A DNA stretch of 64,000 nt from Pannonibacter sp. XCT-53 (GTDB taxonomy: Bacteria; Pseudomonadota; Alphaproteobacteria; Rhizobiales; Stappiaceae), in contig NZ_JAABLQ010000001.1 of NCBI RefSeq assembly GCF_009915765.1, forward strand, positions 372,001 through 436,000, written 5' to 3'. Shown one piece after another: positions 31,519-39,962 of this stretch. Within the stretch, counting starts at the first letter, position 1. The number at the start of each line of letters is the position of its first letter. The notes under the pieces are model-generated. The model was not told where the DNA came from. It ran no database searches and saw nothing but the letters and a program-made list of their open reading frames with translations. Position numbers and translations under genes: made by a program.

Positions 31519-33993
31519 ATGATGAGCGTGCCCCCGGGATTTTCCGACGACTGGAGCGAGATCGACGCGGCCTATGACCAGGGGCCGGCGCAGCCGGCGC
31601 CCGCGCATCGTCCGCAGGGCGGGGGCATTGCCGCCCGGGCGCTCGCGGCGCGGCAGGGCACGCCCCAGGCGGCAGCCGCTGACTATCTTGCCGGTCTCAA
31701 CCCGGAACAGCGGCTGGCGGTGGAAACCGTCGATGGCCCGGTTCTGGTGCTGGCCGGCGCCGGCACCGGCAAGACCCGGGTGCTGACCACCCGCATCGCG
31801 CATATCCTTGCCACCCAGCGCGCCTGGCCGTCGCAGATCCTCGCCGTCACCTTCACCAACAAGGCCGCGCGGGAGATGAAGGAGCGCATCGCCCATTACA
31901 TCGGCCCGGGCGTCGAGGGCATGGCCTGGCTCGGCACGTTCCATTCGATCTGCGTCAAGATCCTGCGCAACCACGCCGAGCTGGTCGGCCTCAAGTCGGG
32001 CTTCTCGATCCTGGACACTGACGACCAGCTGCGCCTGATGAAACAGGTGATCCAGGCCGAGGGCCTCGACGAGAAGCGCTGGACCGCGCGCATGTTCGCC
32101 TCGCTCGTCGACAGCTGGAAAAACCGCGGCCTGACGCCGAAGGACATCCCGGAGGGCGAGGCGCGGGCCTTCGGCAACGGCAAGGGCCGCAAGCTCTACG
32201 CCGAATACCAGGACCGCCTGTCGGTGCTGAACGCGGCCGATTTCGGCGACCTGCTGCTCCACTGCATCACCCTGTTCAAGACGCAGCCCGATGTGCTGAA
32301 GGACTACCAGCGCCGCTTCCGCTACATGCTGGTGGACGAGTACCAGGACACCAACGTGGCGCAGTATCTGTGGCTGCGCCTGCTCGCCCAGGGCAATTCC
32401 AACGTCTGCTGCGTCGGCGACGACGACCAGTCGATCTATGGCTGGCGCGGCGCGGAGGTGGACAACATCCTGCGCTTCGAGCACGACTTCCCCGGTGCCG
32501 TCGTGGTGCGGCTGGAGCGCAATTACCGCTCCACCAGCCACATCCTGGGCGCGGCCTCGCATCTGATCGCCCACAACGAGGGCCGCCTCGGCAAGACGCT
32601 GTTCACCGACGACAAGGACCCGGAAGCCGAAGCGGTCACGGTCGCCTCGTCCTGGGATTCGGAGGAAGAGGCCCGCGCCATCGGCGAGGAGATCGAGGCG
32701 CTGCAGAGCAAGGGCCATTCGCTCAACCAGATCGCCATCCTCGTGCGCGCGTCGTTCCAGATGCGCGAGTTTGAAGACCGTTTCGTCACGCTCGGTCTCA
32801 ATTACAGGGTCATTGGCGGCCCGCGCTTCTATGAACGGGCCGAAATCCGCGATGCCATGGCCTATTTCCGCTGCGTGGTGCAGCCGGCGGACGATCTGGC
32901 CTTCGAGCGCATCGTCAACACGCCGAAGCGGGGCCTCGGCGAGGCGAGCCTCAAGCTGGTGCATGAACTGGCCCGCGCCAGCCGCATCCCGCTGCTGGAG
33001 GCCGCCACGCAGCTCTGCCGCACGGAAGAGCTGAAGCCGAAGGCACGCAAGGCGCTGTCCGATCTCGTCGACAGCCTCGACCGCTGGCGGGCGCAGCTGG
33101 TTCACATGAAGCACTCGGAACTGGCCGAGATCATCCTGGACGAGAGCGGCTACACCGAGATGTGGCGGCTGGACCGCTCTGCCGAAGCGCCGGGCCGTCT
33201 CGACAACCTCAAGGAACTCATCCGCTCGATGGAGGAGTTCGAATCGCTGCCGGGCTTCCTCGAGCACATCGCGCTGGTGATGGACCGGGATACGGCCGAT
33301 GCCGCCGATGCGGTGTCGATCATGACCCTGCATTCGGCCAAGGGGCTGGAGTTCGACACCGTGTTCCTGCCGGGCTGGGAGGAGGGGCTGTTCCCGCATC
33401 AGCGCGCGCTGGATGAAAGCGGCAGGGCTGGTCTCGAGGAAGAGCGGCGGCTGGCCTATGTCGGCATCACCCGGGCGCGCAAGCGGGCCAAGATCTGGTT
33501 TGCCTCCAACCGCCGCATCCACGGCTCGTGGCAGTCCAGCATTCCCTCGCGCTTCCTGGACGAGCTGCCGGAACGCCACGTCGAGGTGGTGGAAAGCTCC
33601 ACCCGCTACGGCGGCTACAGCGGTGGCGGCTATGGCGGCGGCAACGCCTATGGCGTCTCCCGCTTCGACGCCCGCGATCCGTTCCAGAACACCTATTCGA
33701 CGCCGGGCTGGCAGCGGGCGCAGCGCGCGCGCGAGGCGGGGAGTCAGGACCACGGCAACCGCTCCGACATGCGTTCCTCCCGCACGAGGGCGCAAGGGCC
33801 GCTGACCATCGAGGGACAGCTCGTGGCGAAATCGGTGTCCGACACCCCCTCCAGCTTCACGGTCGGCGAGCGGGTGTTCCACATCAAGTTCGGCTATGGC
33901 CGCATCACGACAATCGAGGGCAACAAGCTGACGATCGACTTCGAGAAGGCGGGCGAGAAGCGGGTGATCGACAGTTTCGTCGAACGCCACTGA
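31519..33993 (+). CDS. UvrD/PcrA-type superfamily 1 DNA helicase
   Basis: 824 aa from ATG 31519 (a second ATG follows directly). An N-terminal ~55-residue Gly/Ala/Pro-rich tail precedes the helicase core. Motifs: LNPEQRLAVE (Q), VLAGAGTGKTRVLTTRIAHIL (I), AVTFTNKAAREMKERI (Ia), FRYMLVDEYQDTNVAQY (II), CCVGDDDQSIYGWRGAEV (III), RLERNYRST (IV), TLHSAKGLEFDTVFLPGWEEGLFPH (V), and RLAYVGITRARKR (VI). A Gly/Tyr-rich linker (YGGYSGGGYGGG) leads to a C-terminal Tudor-like domain (GERVFHIKFGYGRITTIEGNKLTIDFEKAGEKRVID), typical of PcrA/UvrD. It acts 3'-5' in excision repair and removal of protein blocks. Whether it should be called uvrD or pcrA cannot be decided here. Confidence 0.95.
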   Translation: MMSVPPGFSDDWSEIDAAYDQGPAQPAPAHRPQGGGIAARALAARQGTPQAAAADYLAGLNPEQRLAVETVDGPVLVLAGAGTGKTRVLTTRIAHILATQRAWPSQILAVTFTNKAAREMKERIAHYIGPGVEGMAWLGTFHSICVKILRNHAELVGLKSGFSILDTDDQLRLMKQVIQAEGLDEKRWTARMFASLVDSWKNRGLTPKDIPEGEARAFGNGKGRKLYAEYQDRLSVLNAADFGDLLLHCITLFKTQPDVLKDYQRRFRYMLVDEYQDTNVAQYLWLRLLAQGNSNVCCVGDDDQSIYGWRGAEVDNILRFEHDFPGAVVVRLERNYRSTSHILGAASHLIAHNEGRLGKTLFTDDKDPEAEAVTVASSWDSEEEARAIGEEIEALQSKGHSLNQIAILVRASFQMREFEDRFVTLGLNYRVIGGPRFYERAEIRDAMAYFRCVVQPADDLAFERIVNTPKRGLGEASLKLVHELARASRIPLLEAATQLCRTEELKPKARKALSDLVDSLDRWRAQLVHMKHSELAEIILDESGYTEMWRLDRSAEAPGRLDNLKELIRSMEEFESLPGFLEHIALVMDRDTADAADAVSIMTLHSAKGLEFDTVFLPGWEEGLFPHQRALDESGRAGLEEERRLAYVGITRARKRAKIWFASNRRIHGSWQSSIPSRFLDELPERHVEVVESSTRYGGYSGGGYGGGNAYGVSRFDARDPFQNTYSTPGWQRAQRAREAGSQDHGNRSDMRSSRTRAQGPLTIEGQLVAKSVSDTPSSFTVGERVFHIKFGYGRITTIEGNKLTIDFEKAGEKRVIDSFVERH

Positions 33994-34042
33994 GCCGGAT
34001 TGCCGCAGCATCCGGACGGGCGCGGCGCGCGTCGGCAGTCGG

Positions 34043-34137
34043 TCACCGTGTCGCTGCACGGTGATGCGGTGAAAACTACATGTGCTGATCTCTGTGGATG
34101 CTGTCTCTGTTCTGGACTTTCTCGGAAACGTCCAGAA
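34043..34137. promoter_or_regulatory. Two dyads between the helicase and response-regulator genes
   Basis: TCACCGTG-TCGCTG-CACGGTGA (34043-34064) is a perfect 8-bp stem. TTCTGGAC-N12-GTCCAGAA (34110-34137) is a perfect 8-bp dyad 53 bp before the response-regulator ATG. The first may end the helicase transcript, though no T-run is seen. The second is placed like an operator and might be the autoregulatory site of the adjacent OmpR-type regulator. Roles are inferred. Confidence 0.35.
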
Positions 34138-34190
34138 AAGCTTCTGCAAAAGATGTTGTCGCAACACGGGCAAGGCTGCATATTGCGGCC

Positions 34191-34907
34191 ATGCGTACCC
34201 ATGAGCACATCCTCATCGTCGAAGACGATCCCGAAATCGGGACCCTGATGGAGCGGCATCTGACCAGCCATGGCTGGCGTGTGTCCGTCGCGCGCAGCGG
34301 CGCGGAGATGGAACAGCAGATGGCGACCAACCGGATCGACCTGGTCGTCCTTGACCTGATGCTGCCGGGAGAGGACGGGCTCAGCATCTGCCACCGGCTC
34401 AGGGCGGCCAGCGCCATCCCGATCATCATCGTCTCGGCCAAGTCGGACGACTTCGACCGGGTGATCGGGCTTGAGGTCGGTGCGGACGACTATCTCGCCA
34501 AGCCCTTCAACCCGCGCGAGCTGATCGCGCGCATCCGCGCCCTGTTCCGCCGCATGGACCTGGGCGCGGCGATGCCCTCGGTGCAGGCGCGCCGGCTCAG
34601 CTTCGACGGGTGGACGCTCGACTGCGTCGCGCACACGCTGCACAGCCCGCGCGGCTCGGTCGTGACGCTGACGCCGGCGGAACTGGCGCTGCTGCAGGTG
34701 TTCTGCGAAAGACCGGGCCGGGTCCTGTCGCGCGACCAGCTTGTCGACCTGACGACCGGCGTCGGCACCAGCTCCACCGGCCGCAACATCGACATCCTGG
34801 TCAGCCGCCTGCGTTCCAAGCTCGATCCCTCGTCCAGCGGCGGCCAGTACATCCGCACGGTCCGGGCCGGCGGCTACGAGTTCGTCGCCGAAGTGAGCGC
34901 GGCGTGA
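34191..34907 (+). CDS. OmpR-family response regulator
   Basis: 238 aa. The receiver domain begins HILIVEDDPEIGTLMERHL with the acidic pair. The phospho-acceptor is Asp55 in IDLVVLDLMLPGEDG, with the switch Ser in IIIVSAKSDD and Lys in ADDYLAKPFNPRE. The C-terminal winged helix follows: LTPAELALLQVFCERPGRVLSRDQLVDLT, then GRNIDILVSRLRSKL and YIRTVRAGGYEFVAEV. ATG 34191 directly precedes the receiver fold. The stop overlaps the kinase GTG (GTGA), giving a coupled two-gene operon. The stimulus is unknown. Confidence 0.95.
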   Translation: MRTHEHILIVEDDPEIGTLMERHLTSHGWRVSVARSGAEMEQQMATNRIDLVVLDLMLPGEDGLSICHRLRAASAIPIIIVSAKSDDFDRVIGLEVGADDYLAKPFNPRELIARIRALFRRMDLGAAMPSVQARRLSFDGWTLDCVAHTLHSPRGSVVTLTPAELALLQVFCERPGRVLSRDQLVDLTTGVGTSSTGRNIDILVSRLRSKLDPSSSGGQYIRTVRAGGYEFVAEVSAA

Positions 34908-36247
34908 CGCGCCTGATCGCCTATTTCTGGCCGGAGCGCATCGCGGCCCAGCTGATGCTGGTGATGATCTCCGCCCTGATCCTCATCACAACCTTCGTCT
35001 TCGCCTTCTTTGCCCTGTTGCGGCCAACGGCTCCCCATTCCGACGCGATCTCGCAGATGCTGCTGCTGGGCCGCACGGTCCATCTCCTGAACGAGGCCGC
35101 ACCGGCCGAGCGTCCCGGCCTCATCCGCGACATCAACGCGGCGACGCGGCGATACGAGCTGCATCTGGTCGACCCGTCCGAGCCGCTGCTGGGCGTGCCG
35201 CCGGCGCTGCAGGACCGGATCACGCCGCCGCGAGACCTGGATGCCGGCATGCGCTTTCTCGGCTCCATGCCGATGGGGCCAGAGCGCGGCGTGGTGGTGG
35301 AGTTCTCGCTCGCCGACGGCACGCGGCTCAGGGCCGAGCATCTGGCGAAGCGCGGCGGTCCGCCGCTCATCGGCAGCCCCTTCCTGCAGATCCTGTTCTT
35401 CCTGGCGCTCAGTCTTGCCATGCTGCTGGTCTGGGCCCTGCGCACGCTGGTGCGGCCGTTGTCCGACCTGGAGCGGGCGGTGTCGGTGTTCGGCGAGGGG
35501 CAGGCGGAACCGGTCATCGTCACCGAGCGCGGTCCGCGCGAGGTGCGGGCGGCAGCCTCAGCCTTCAACCGGATGCAGGTGCGCATCCGCGATCTCATCG
35601 ACCGGCGCACCCGCATGCTGGCGGCCATCGGTCACGACCTGCGCACGCCGCTGACCCGGTTGCGCCTGCGGCTCGAACTGATGGATGACGGCGACCAGAA
35701 GGATCGCAACCTCGCCGACCTTGCGGTGATGGAGGCCCAGATCAATGGCGCGCTTACCTTCCTGCGCGAGGGCCGGACCGGGGAACGCACGGGACCGGTC
35801 GATCTCCCGAGCCTGCTCCTGTCGGTGCAGGACCAGTATGAGGACATGGGCCAGACCGTCACGCTGACCTGTGCCCCCGGGCTGACCGTGCATGGTCGCG
35901 CCAGCGAAATGGTCCGGGCAGTGTCCAACCTGATCGACAATGCCCACCGCCATGCAGGCATCCCGGACGTGCGGGCCTTTGCGCGGGAGGACCAGATCCT
36001 GATCGAGGTGGCCGACCATGGTCCCGGGCTGTCCAGCGCGGAGAAGCTGCGCCTGATCGAGCCGTTCGAGCGCGGGGATGCGGCGCGGACCGTGGCCGAC
36101 GGGCAGGGGATGGGCCAGGCAACCGGCTTCGGCCTCGGGCTTGCGACCGCACGCGCCATTGCCGAAGGCCACGGGGGCAGGCTGGAGCTGGACGACACGC
36201 CGGGGGGCGGGCTGACGGCGCGCATCTTGCTGCCACGGGCCGGCTGA
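34904..36247 (+). CDS. EnvZ-like sensor histidine kinase
   Basis: 447 aa from GTG 34904. Membrane segment 1 is LMLVMISALILITTFVFAFFALL. A periplasmic sensor region of about 120 residues follows, then membrane segment 2 (FLQILFFLALSLAMLLVWAL). Then come HAMP (RTLVRPLSDLERAVSVFGEG), DHp with His244 in AAIGHDLRTPLTRLRLRLELM, and the ATPase domain with the N box NLIDNAHRHA, G1 VADHGPGLSS and G2 GFGLGLATARAIAEGHGGRLEL. It is the partner of the overlapping OmpR-type regulator. The periplasmic part matches no sensor domain I can name. Confidence 0.93.
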   Translation: MTRLIAYFWPERIAAQLMLVMISALILITTFVFAFFALLRPTAPHSDAISQMLLLGRTVHLLNEAAPAERPGLIRDINAATRRYELHLVDPSEPLLGVPPALQDRITPPRDLDAGMRFLGSMPMGPERGVVVEFSLADGTRLRAEHLAKRGGPPLIGSPFLQILFFLALSLAMLLVWALRTLVRPLSDLERAVSVFGEGQAEPVIVTERGPREVRAAASAFNRMQVRIRDLIDRRTRMLAAIGHDLRTPLTRLRLRLELMDDGDQKDRNLADLAVMEAQINGALTFLREGRTGERTGPVDLPSLLLSVQDQYEDMGQTVTLTCAPGLTVHGRASEMVRAVSNLIDNAHRHAGIPDVRAFAREDQILIEVADHGPGLSSAEKLRLIEPFERGDAARTVADGQGMGQATGFGLGLATARAIAEGHGGRLELDDTPGGGLTARILLPRAG

Positions 36248-36388
36248 GCCCGGCGCGCCGCACGGACCTGGGGTCCTGCGGGCCCGAAGCCGGCGCAGGG
36301 ACGGGACTGTTTCCGCTGGCCGCGGCCCGGGGCTCCGGTTATATCGGCGCTTCGAGAACATCAGGCCGGATATCTGGCGGAGGTCACC

Positions 36389-37282
36389 ATGCAGACGGTC
36401 AGAGTGCGGATCGCCGCCGACGAACAGGAAGCCAAGCGCATCTATGGCGTCATCGAGCGCGCCTTCGAGGACGAGGGCAACCCGGTTACGGTCTACGAGT
36501 TCACGCCCGACGGACGCGTGTGGGCGGTCGAGGTCCTGCTGTTCGGGCTCGAGCCGGACGAGGCCATCGCCGAGGTGCAGGAGCGCGTCGGCCCGGACGC
36601 CTTCGCGGCGCCCGTCGAGGCGGAGCTGCTTGAGGATCTGAACTGGGTGCAGAAGAGCCTGGAGGGCCTCGCACCGGTCCGGGCCGGACGTTTCGTCGTG
36701 CATGGCTCGCATGACCGCGACAAGGTGCCGGCCGGCGCGATCGGCATCGAGATCGAGGCGGCGCTCGCCTTCGGCACCGGCCATCACGGCACCACCGAAG
36801 GCTGCCTGCGCGAGATCGACCGGCTGGTCGGCCGCTGGCACTTCGACCGGATCCTCGATCTCGGCACGGGCACCGGCGTGCTGGCGATTGCGGCCGCAAA
36901 GCTCGCGCGGCAGGTGGTCGTTGCCACCGACATCGACCCGGTGGCGACGCGCACCGCGCAGGAAAACGCGGTCCTGAACCAGGTGCCGCATCTGATCCGC
37001 ACCTTTACGGCGGCCGGGGTCGAGGACCGGCGCTTTGCGGAGTTCGGGCCGTTCGACCTCGTCATTGCCAACATTCTCGCCCGGCCGCTGATGCAGATGG
37101 CCAGGTCGATCTCGTCGCGGATGACCGGGGATGCCACGCTCATCCTGTCGGGGCTGCGCGTCGAGGACGGTCCGCGCATCCTGTTTGCCTATGGCACACA
37201 GGGGTTCCGGCTCGTGCGGCGCTGGGACAAGAACGGCTGGCTGACGCTCACGCTCGTGCGCGGCGGTGTTCACGCCGCCTGA
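36389..37282 (+). CDS. prmA: Ribosomal protein L11 methyltransferase
   Basis: 297 aa SAM-dependent methyltransferase that trimethylates ribosomal protein L11. An N-terminal substrate-recognition domain (about residues 1-110) is joined to the catalytic domain with GIEIEAALAFGTGHHGTTEGCL, motif I ILDLGTGTGVLAIAAAKL, VVATDIDPVATRTAQENA, and the post-I motif DLVIANILARPLMQMA. Length and motifs are normal. The ATG is preceded by GGCGGAGGTCACC. It converges on the DUF1127 gene across a shared terminator. Confidence 0.95.
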   Translation: MQTVRVRIAADEQEAKRIYGVIERAFEDEGNPVTVYEFTPDGRVWAVEVLLFGLEPDEAIAEVQERVGPDAFAAPVEAELLEDLNWVQKSLEGLAPVRAGRFVVHGSHDRDKVPAGAIGIEIEAALAFGTGHHGTTEGCLREIDRLVGRWHFDRILDLGTGTGVLAIAAAKLARQVVVATDIDPVATRTAQENAVLNQVPHLIRTFTAAGVEDRRFAEFGPFDLVIANILARPLMQMARSISSRMTGDATLILSGLRVEDGPRILFAYGTQGFRLVRRWDKNGWLTLTLVRGGVHAA

Positions 37283-37339
37283 AGCCGGCACGGCGGCGGT
37301 CGCGCCGCCGGCTTGTCCGGGATGTCTGCGTCCAGATGG

Positions 37340-37381
37340 AAAAAGGCGGCTGCGGTCATCTGACCGCAGGCCGCCTTTTTT
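37340..37381. terminator. Bidirectional intrinsic terminator between prmA and the DUF1127 gene
   Basis: AAAAAGGCGG-CTGCGGTCA-TC-TGACCGCAG-GCCGCCTTTTTT forms a nearly perfect ~19-bp stem with A-run and T-run on the two sides, so it can terminate transcripts from either direction. It is placed exactly between two convergent genes. Confidence 0.92.
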
Positions 37382-37429
37382 GCTCGGGGTCTGCCCGATC
37401 TCCGCTGCGTCCGCGACGCCCCGGAGAGA

Positions 37430-37654
37430 TCAGAGCAGGGTCGCTGCCGCGCCCTGGCGCTTCAGCTCGTCACGGTCGTAGCCGTAGTGAGCCAGCGTGG
37501 CGTCGTCGAGCGACAGAAGATAGCTGTTGACGTGGCGCAGGGCCTGCTTCTCGCGGGCAGCGATCATGTGATCGAAGGCGCGGCGGAACAGGCTGCGGGC
37601 CGGCCGGCGGCCTTCACCGATAAGACCGGTCGAGGTGGCAGTGGAAAGGGCCAT
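37430..37654 (-). CDS. DUF1127 (YjiS-like) small protein
   Basis: 74 aa. The conserved C-terminal block (ARSLFRRAFDHMIAAREKQALRHVNSYLLSLDDATLAHYGYDRDEL) is the Arg-rich amphipathic DUF1127 helix pair. Members are abundant in alphaproteobacteria, and one in Rhodobacter has been reported as an RNA-binding regulator; the role here is unknown. ATG 37654 has GGAG 10 bp upstream. A TATATC -10-like hexamer lies further upstream on the minus strand (near 37710). A TTAACCAT word at 37815-37822 upstream resembles a CtrA half-site. Confidence 0.88.
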   Translation of the reverse strand: MALSTATSTGLIGEGRRPARSLFRRAFDHMIAAREKQALRHVNSYLLSLDDATLAHYGYDRDELKRQGAAATLL

Positions 37655-37885
37655 TTGTGCAACTCCGTGTGTGGATCCGGGCCGTAGTCCCGGCCCTTGT
37701 TGCCCGATATATGCGGTCAGGTCCGGCTGGCGAAAAGGCTTGGAATCGCATGCCAGCCCTGCGGATTTCGCATGTGCGAATTAATGGTATTGCACTGCAG
37801 CACGATACGGATTCTTAACCATTTCCGGCGCCCTCGCGGCCTCGACGGCATTGCGCGGCGCGCAACCTGTGGCTAGTGTCGCGCC

Positions 37886-39700
37886 ATGTTCCAGACATTC
37901 GACACCCCCACCGATCCGAGCGTTGGCAAGCCCCGTCTTGCCGCCCTCAAGGCTGAACTCGCACGTCGCGGACTGGATGGGTTTCTCATCCCCCGGGCGG
38001 ACGCACATCAGGGCGAATACGTGCCGCCCTGCGACTGTCGCCTGCAATGGCTGACCGGCTTTGGCGGGTCTGCCGGGGTTGCGGCCGTGCTGGGCGAGCG
38101 GGCTGCCATCTTCATCGACGGCCGCTACACGCTGCAGGTGCGCGACCAGGTCGATTGCGAGCTTTTCGAGCCGCACCACCTGATCGAGGCTCCGCCGACC
38201 GACTGGCTGCAGGCCCATCTGAAGCCGGGCATGAAGCTCGGCTTTGATCCGATGCTGCACACCCTGAACGGCACCCGGAGGCTGCGCCAGGTCTGTGCTG
38301 CGGCCGGCGCGGAGCTGGTGGCCGTCGCAGACAATCCGGTCGATGCGGTGTGGGCCGACCGACCCGCCGCGCCGCTCGGGGCCGTCAGCCTGCAGCCGAT
38401 GGACAAGGCCGGCGAGGAGGCGAGGGACAAGATCACCCGCATCGCCGCGTCCGTCGGCCGGACGGGCGCGGATGCGGTGGTCATCACCCAGCCTGATTCC
38501 ATTGCCTGGCTGTTCAACATCCGCGGCTCGGATGTCATGCACACGCCGATCCCGCTGTCCTTTGCCGTGCTGACTGCCGCCGGCAGCGCGCAGCTCTTCA
38601 TCGACGGGCGCAAGCTGTCCAACACGGTCCGCGACACGCTGGCGATGCTCACCGACATCGCCGAGCCGGCCGCCTTCCTGCCAGCGCTCGAGGCGCTGGG
38701 AGCGGCGGGCAAGGCCGTGCTGGTCGATCCGGATCTGGCGGGCGAGGCCATCGCCACGCGCATTCTGGCCGCCGGCGGCAAGCTGGTCGAGGGGCCGGAC
38801 CCCATCCTTCTGCCCAAGGCGATCAAGAACAGGGTCGAGATTGCCGGGGCCCGTGCCGCGCATCTGCGCGATGCGGTCGCCTTTGCCCGGTTCCTGTGCT
38901 GGTTCGATGCCACCGCCCCCGGCGGCGAGCTGGACGAGATCGCCGCGGCCGAGGCGCTGGAGCGCTTCCGGGTCGAGACCGGCGCGCTGCGCGACATTTC
39001 CTTCGACACGATTTCGGGCGCGGGACCGAACGGGGCGATCTGCCATTACCGCGTCAACCGGGAGAGCAACCTGCCGATCCCGGTTGGCCGGCCCTACCTG
39101 ATCGATTCGGGCGGCCAGTACGAGGACGGCACCACCGACATCACCCGTACCCTTGCGGTCGGCGAGATGACGGCGGACATGAAGCGGCATTTCACGCTCG
39201 TGCTGAAAGGTCACATCGGCATCGCCACCGCGCGGTTCCCGGTCGGCACCACCGGCGCGCAGCTCGACACGCTGGCCCGCATCGCGCTCTGGAAGGCGGG
39301 GCTCGACTATGACCACGGCACGGGCCATGGCGTCGGGTCCTTCCTCTCCGTGCATGAAGGGCCGCAGCGGATCGCCAAGACCGGGGCGCAGCCGCTGCGT
39401 CCGGGCATGATCCTGTCGAACGAGCCGGGCTACTATCCGGCCGGGCAGTACGGGATCCGGATCGAGAACCTGGAGCTTGTGACCGAGGCTGCGGAGATCC
39501 CCGGCGGCGAGCGTCCGATGCTCGGCTTCGAGACGCTGACGCTCGCCCCGATCGACCGCCGCCTTGTCGAGCCCGCGCTCCTGACCGCCGAGGAGCGCGA
39601 CTGGCTCAACCGCTATCATGCGCGGGTCAACGAGGAGGTCGGGCCGCATCTCGACGCCCGCACCCGCATCTGGCTGGAGGCCGCGACCAAGCCGGTCTGA
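37886..39700 (+). CDS. Aminopeptidase P (Xaa-Pro aminopeptidase, M24B)
   Basis: 604 aa, the long three-domain form. Two creatinase-like N-terminal domains (GLDGFLIPRADAHQGEYVPPCDCRLQWLTGFGGSAGVAAVL, and QPDSIAWLFNIRGSD) precede the M24 pita-bread catalytic domain. Metal ligands are visible: the two Asp of YLIDSGGQYEDGTTDITRT, His in GTGHGVGSFLSVHEGP, Glu in ILSNEPGYY, and Glu in GFETLTLAP. It removes the N-terminal residue before proline and is likely cytoplasmic, as there is no signal peptide. It is monocistronic as far as visible. Confidence 0.94.
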   Translation: MFQTFDTPTDPSVGKPRLAALKAELARRGLDGFLIPRADAHQGEYVPPCDCRLQWLTGFGGSAGVAAVLGERAAIFIDGRYTLQVRDQVDCELFEPHHLIEAPPTDWLQAHLKPGMKLGFDPMLHTLNGTRRLRQVCAAAGAELVAVADNPVDAVWADRPAAPLGAVSLQPMDKAGEEARDKITRIAASVGRTGADAVVITQPDSIAWLFNIRGSDVMHTPIPLSFAVLTAAGSAQLFIDGRKLSNTVRDTLAMLTDIAEPAAFLPALEALGAAGKAVLVDPDLAGEAIATRILAAGGKLVEGPDPILLPKAIKNRVEIAGARAAHLRDAVAFARFLCWFDATAPGGELDEIAAAEALERFRVETGALRDISFDTISGAGPNGAICHYRVNRESNLPIPVGRPYLIDSGGQYEDGTTDITRTLAVGEMTADMKRHFTLVLKGHIGIATARFPVGTTGAQLDTLARIALWKAGLDYDHGTGHGVGSFLSVHEGPQRIAKTGAQPLRPGMILSNEPGYYPAGQYGIRIENLELVTEAAEIPGGERPMLGFETLTLAPIDRRLVEPALLTAEERDWLNRYHARVNEEVGPHLDARTRIWLEAATKPV

Positions 39701-39770
39701 TCTCGGGGCGGGAGAGGCTCCCCTGGGAGGCTCTTCCGTCGTGCGGTCCCGGCCTTGAGCGGGACGGGGC

Positions 39771-39819
39771 CGTCATCCCGGATCTGCGGTTCGCGTCGCC
39801 CACCTAGTCCGGAATGACG
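39771..39819. repeat. REP-like single hairpin unit
   Basis: CGTCATCCCGG at 39771-39781 pairs imperfectly with CCGGAATGACG at 39809-39819. The word set (GTCATCCCGG, CGGAATGACG) is that of the longer nested elements at 30.6-31.1 kb and 61.4 kb, so this looks like half of one. The rest of the 39701-39962 gap has no gene. Confidence 0.55.
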
Positions 39820-39962
39820 CCCGCCATCTTTCCCCGATGCCTCGGGGCCGGTGCGAACCATTTCACATCGGATCAACATGAAACCTTTGGTGCTGCGGAG
39901 GGATTTGCTAGGGTTCGGCCGGCTGCCCCGGATACGGGGCAAGAACACTGGAGGAGGATCCG

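Noticed and set aside
37811..37825. CtrA site upstream of the aminopeptidase P gene (TTAACCAT)
   Set aside because: Only a half-site is present with no second TTAA at the required spacing; one such word can occur by chance.
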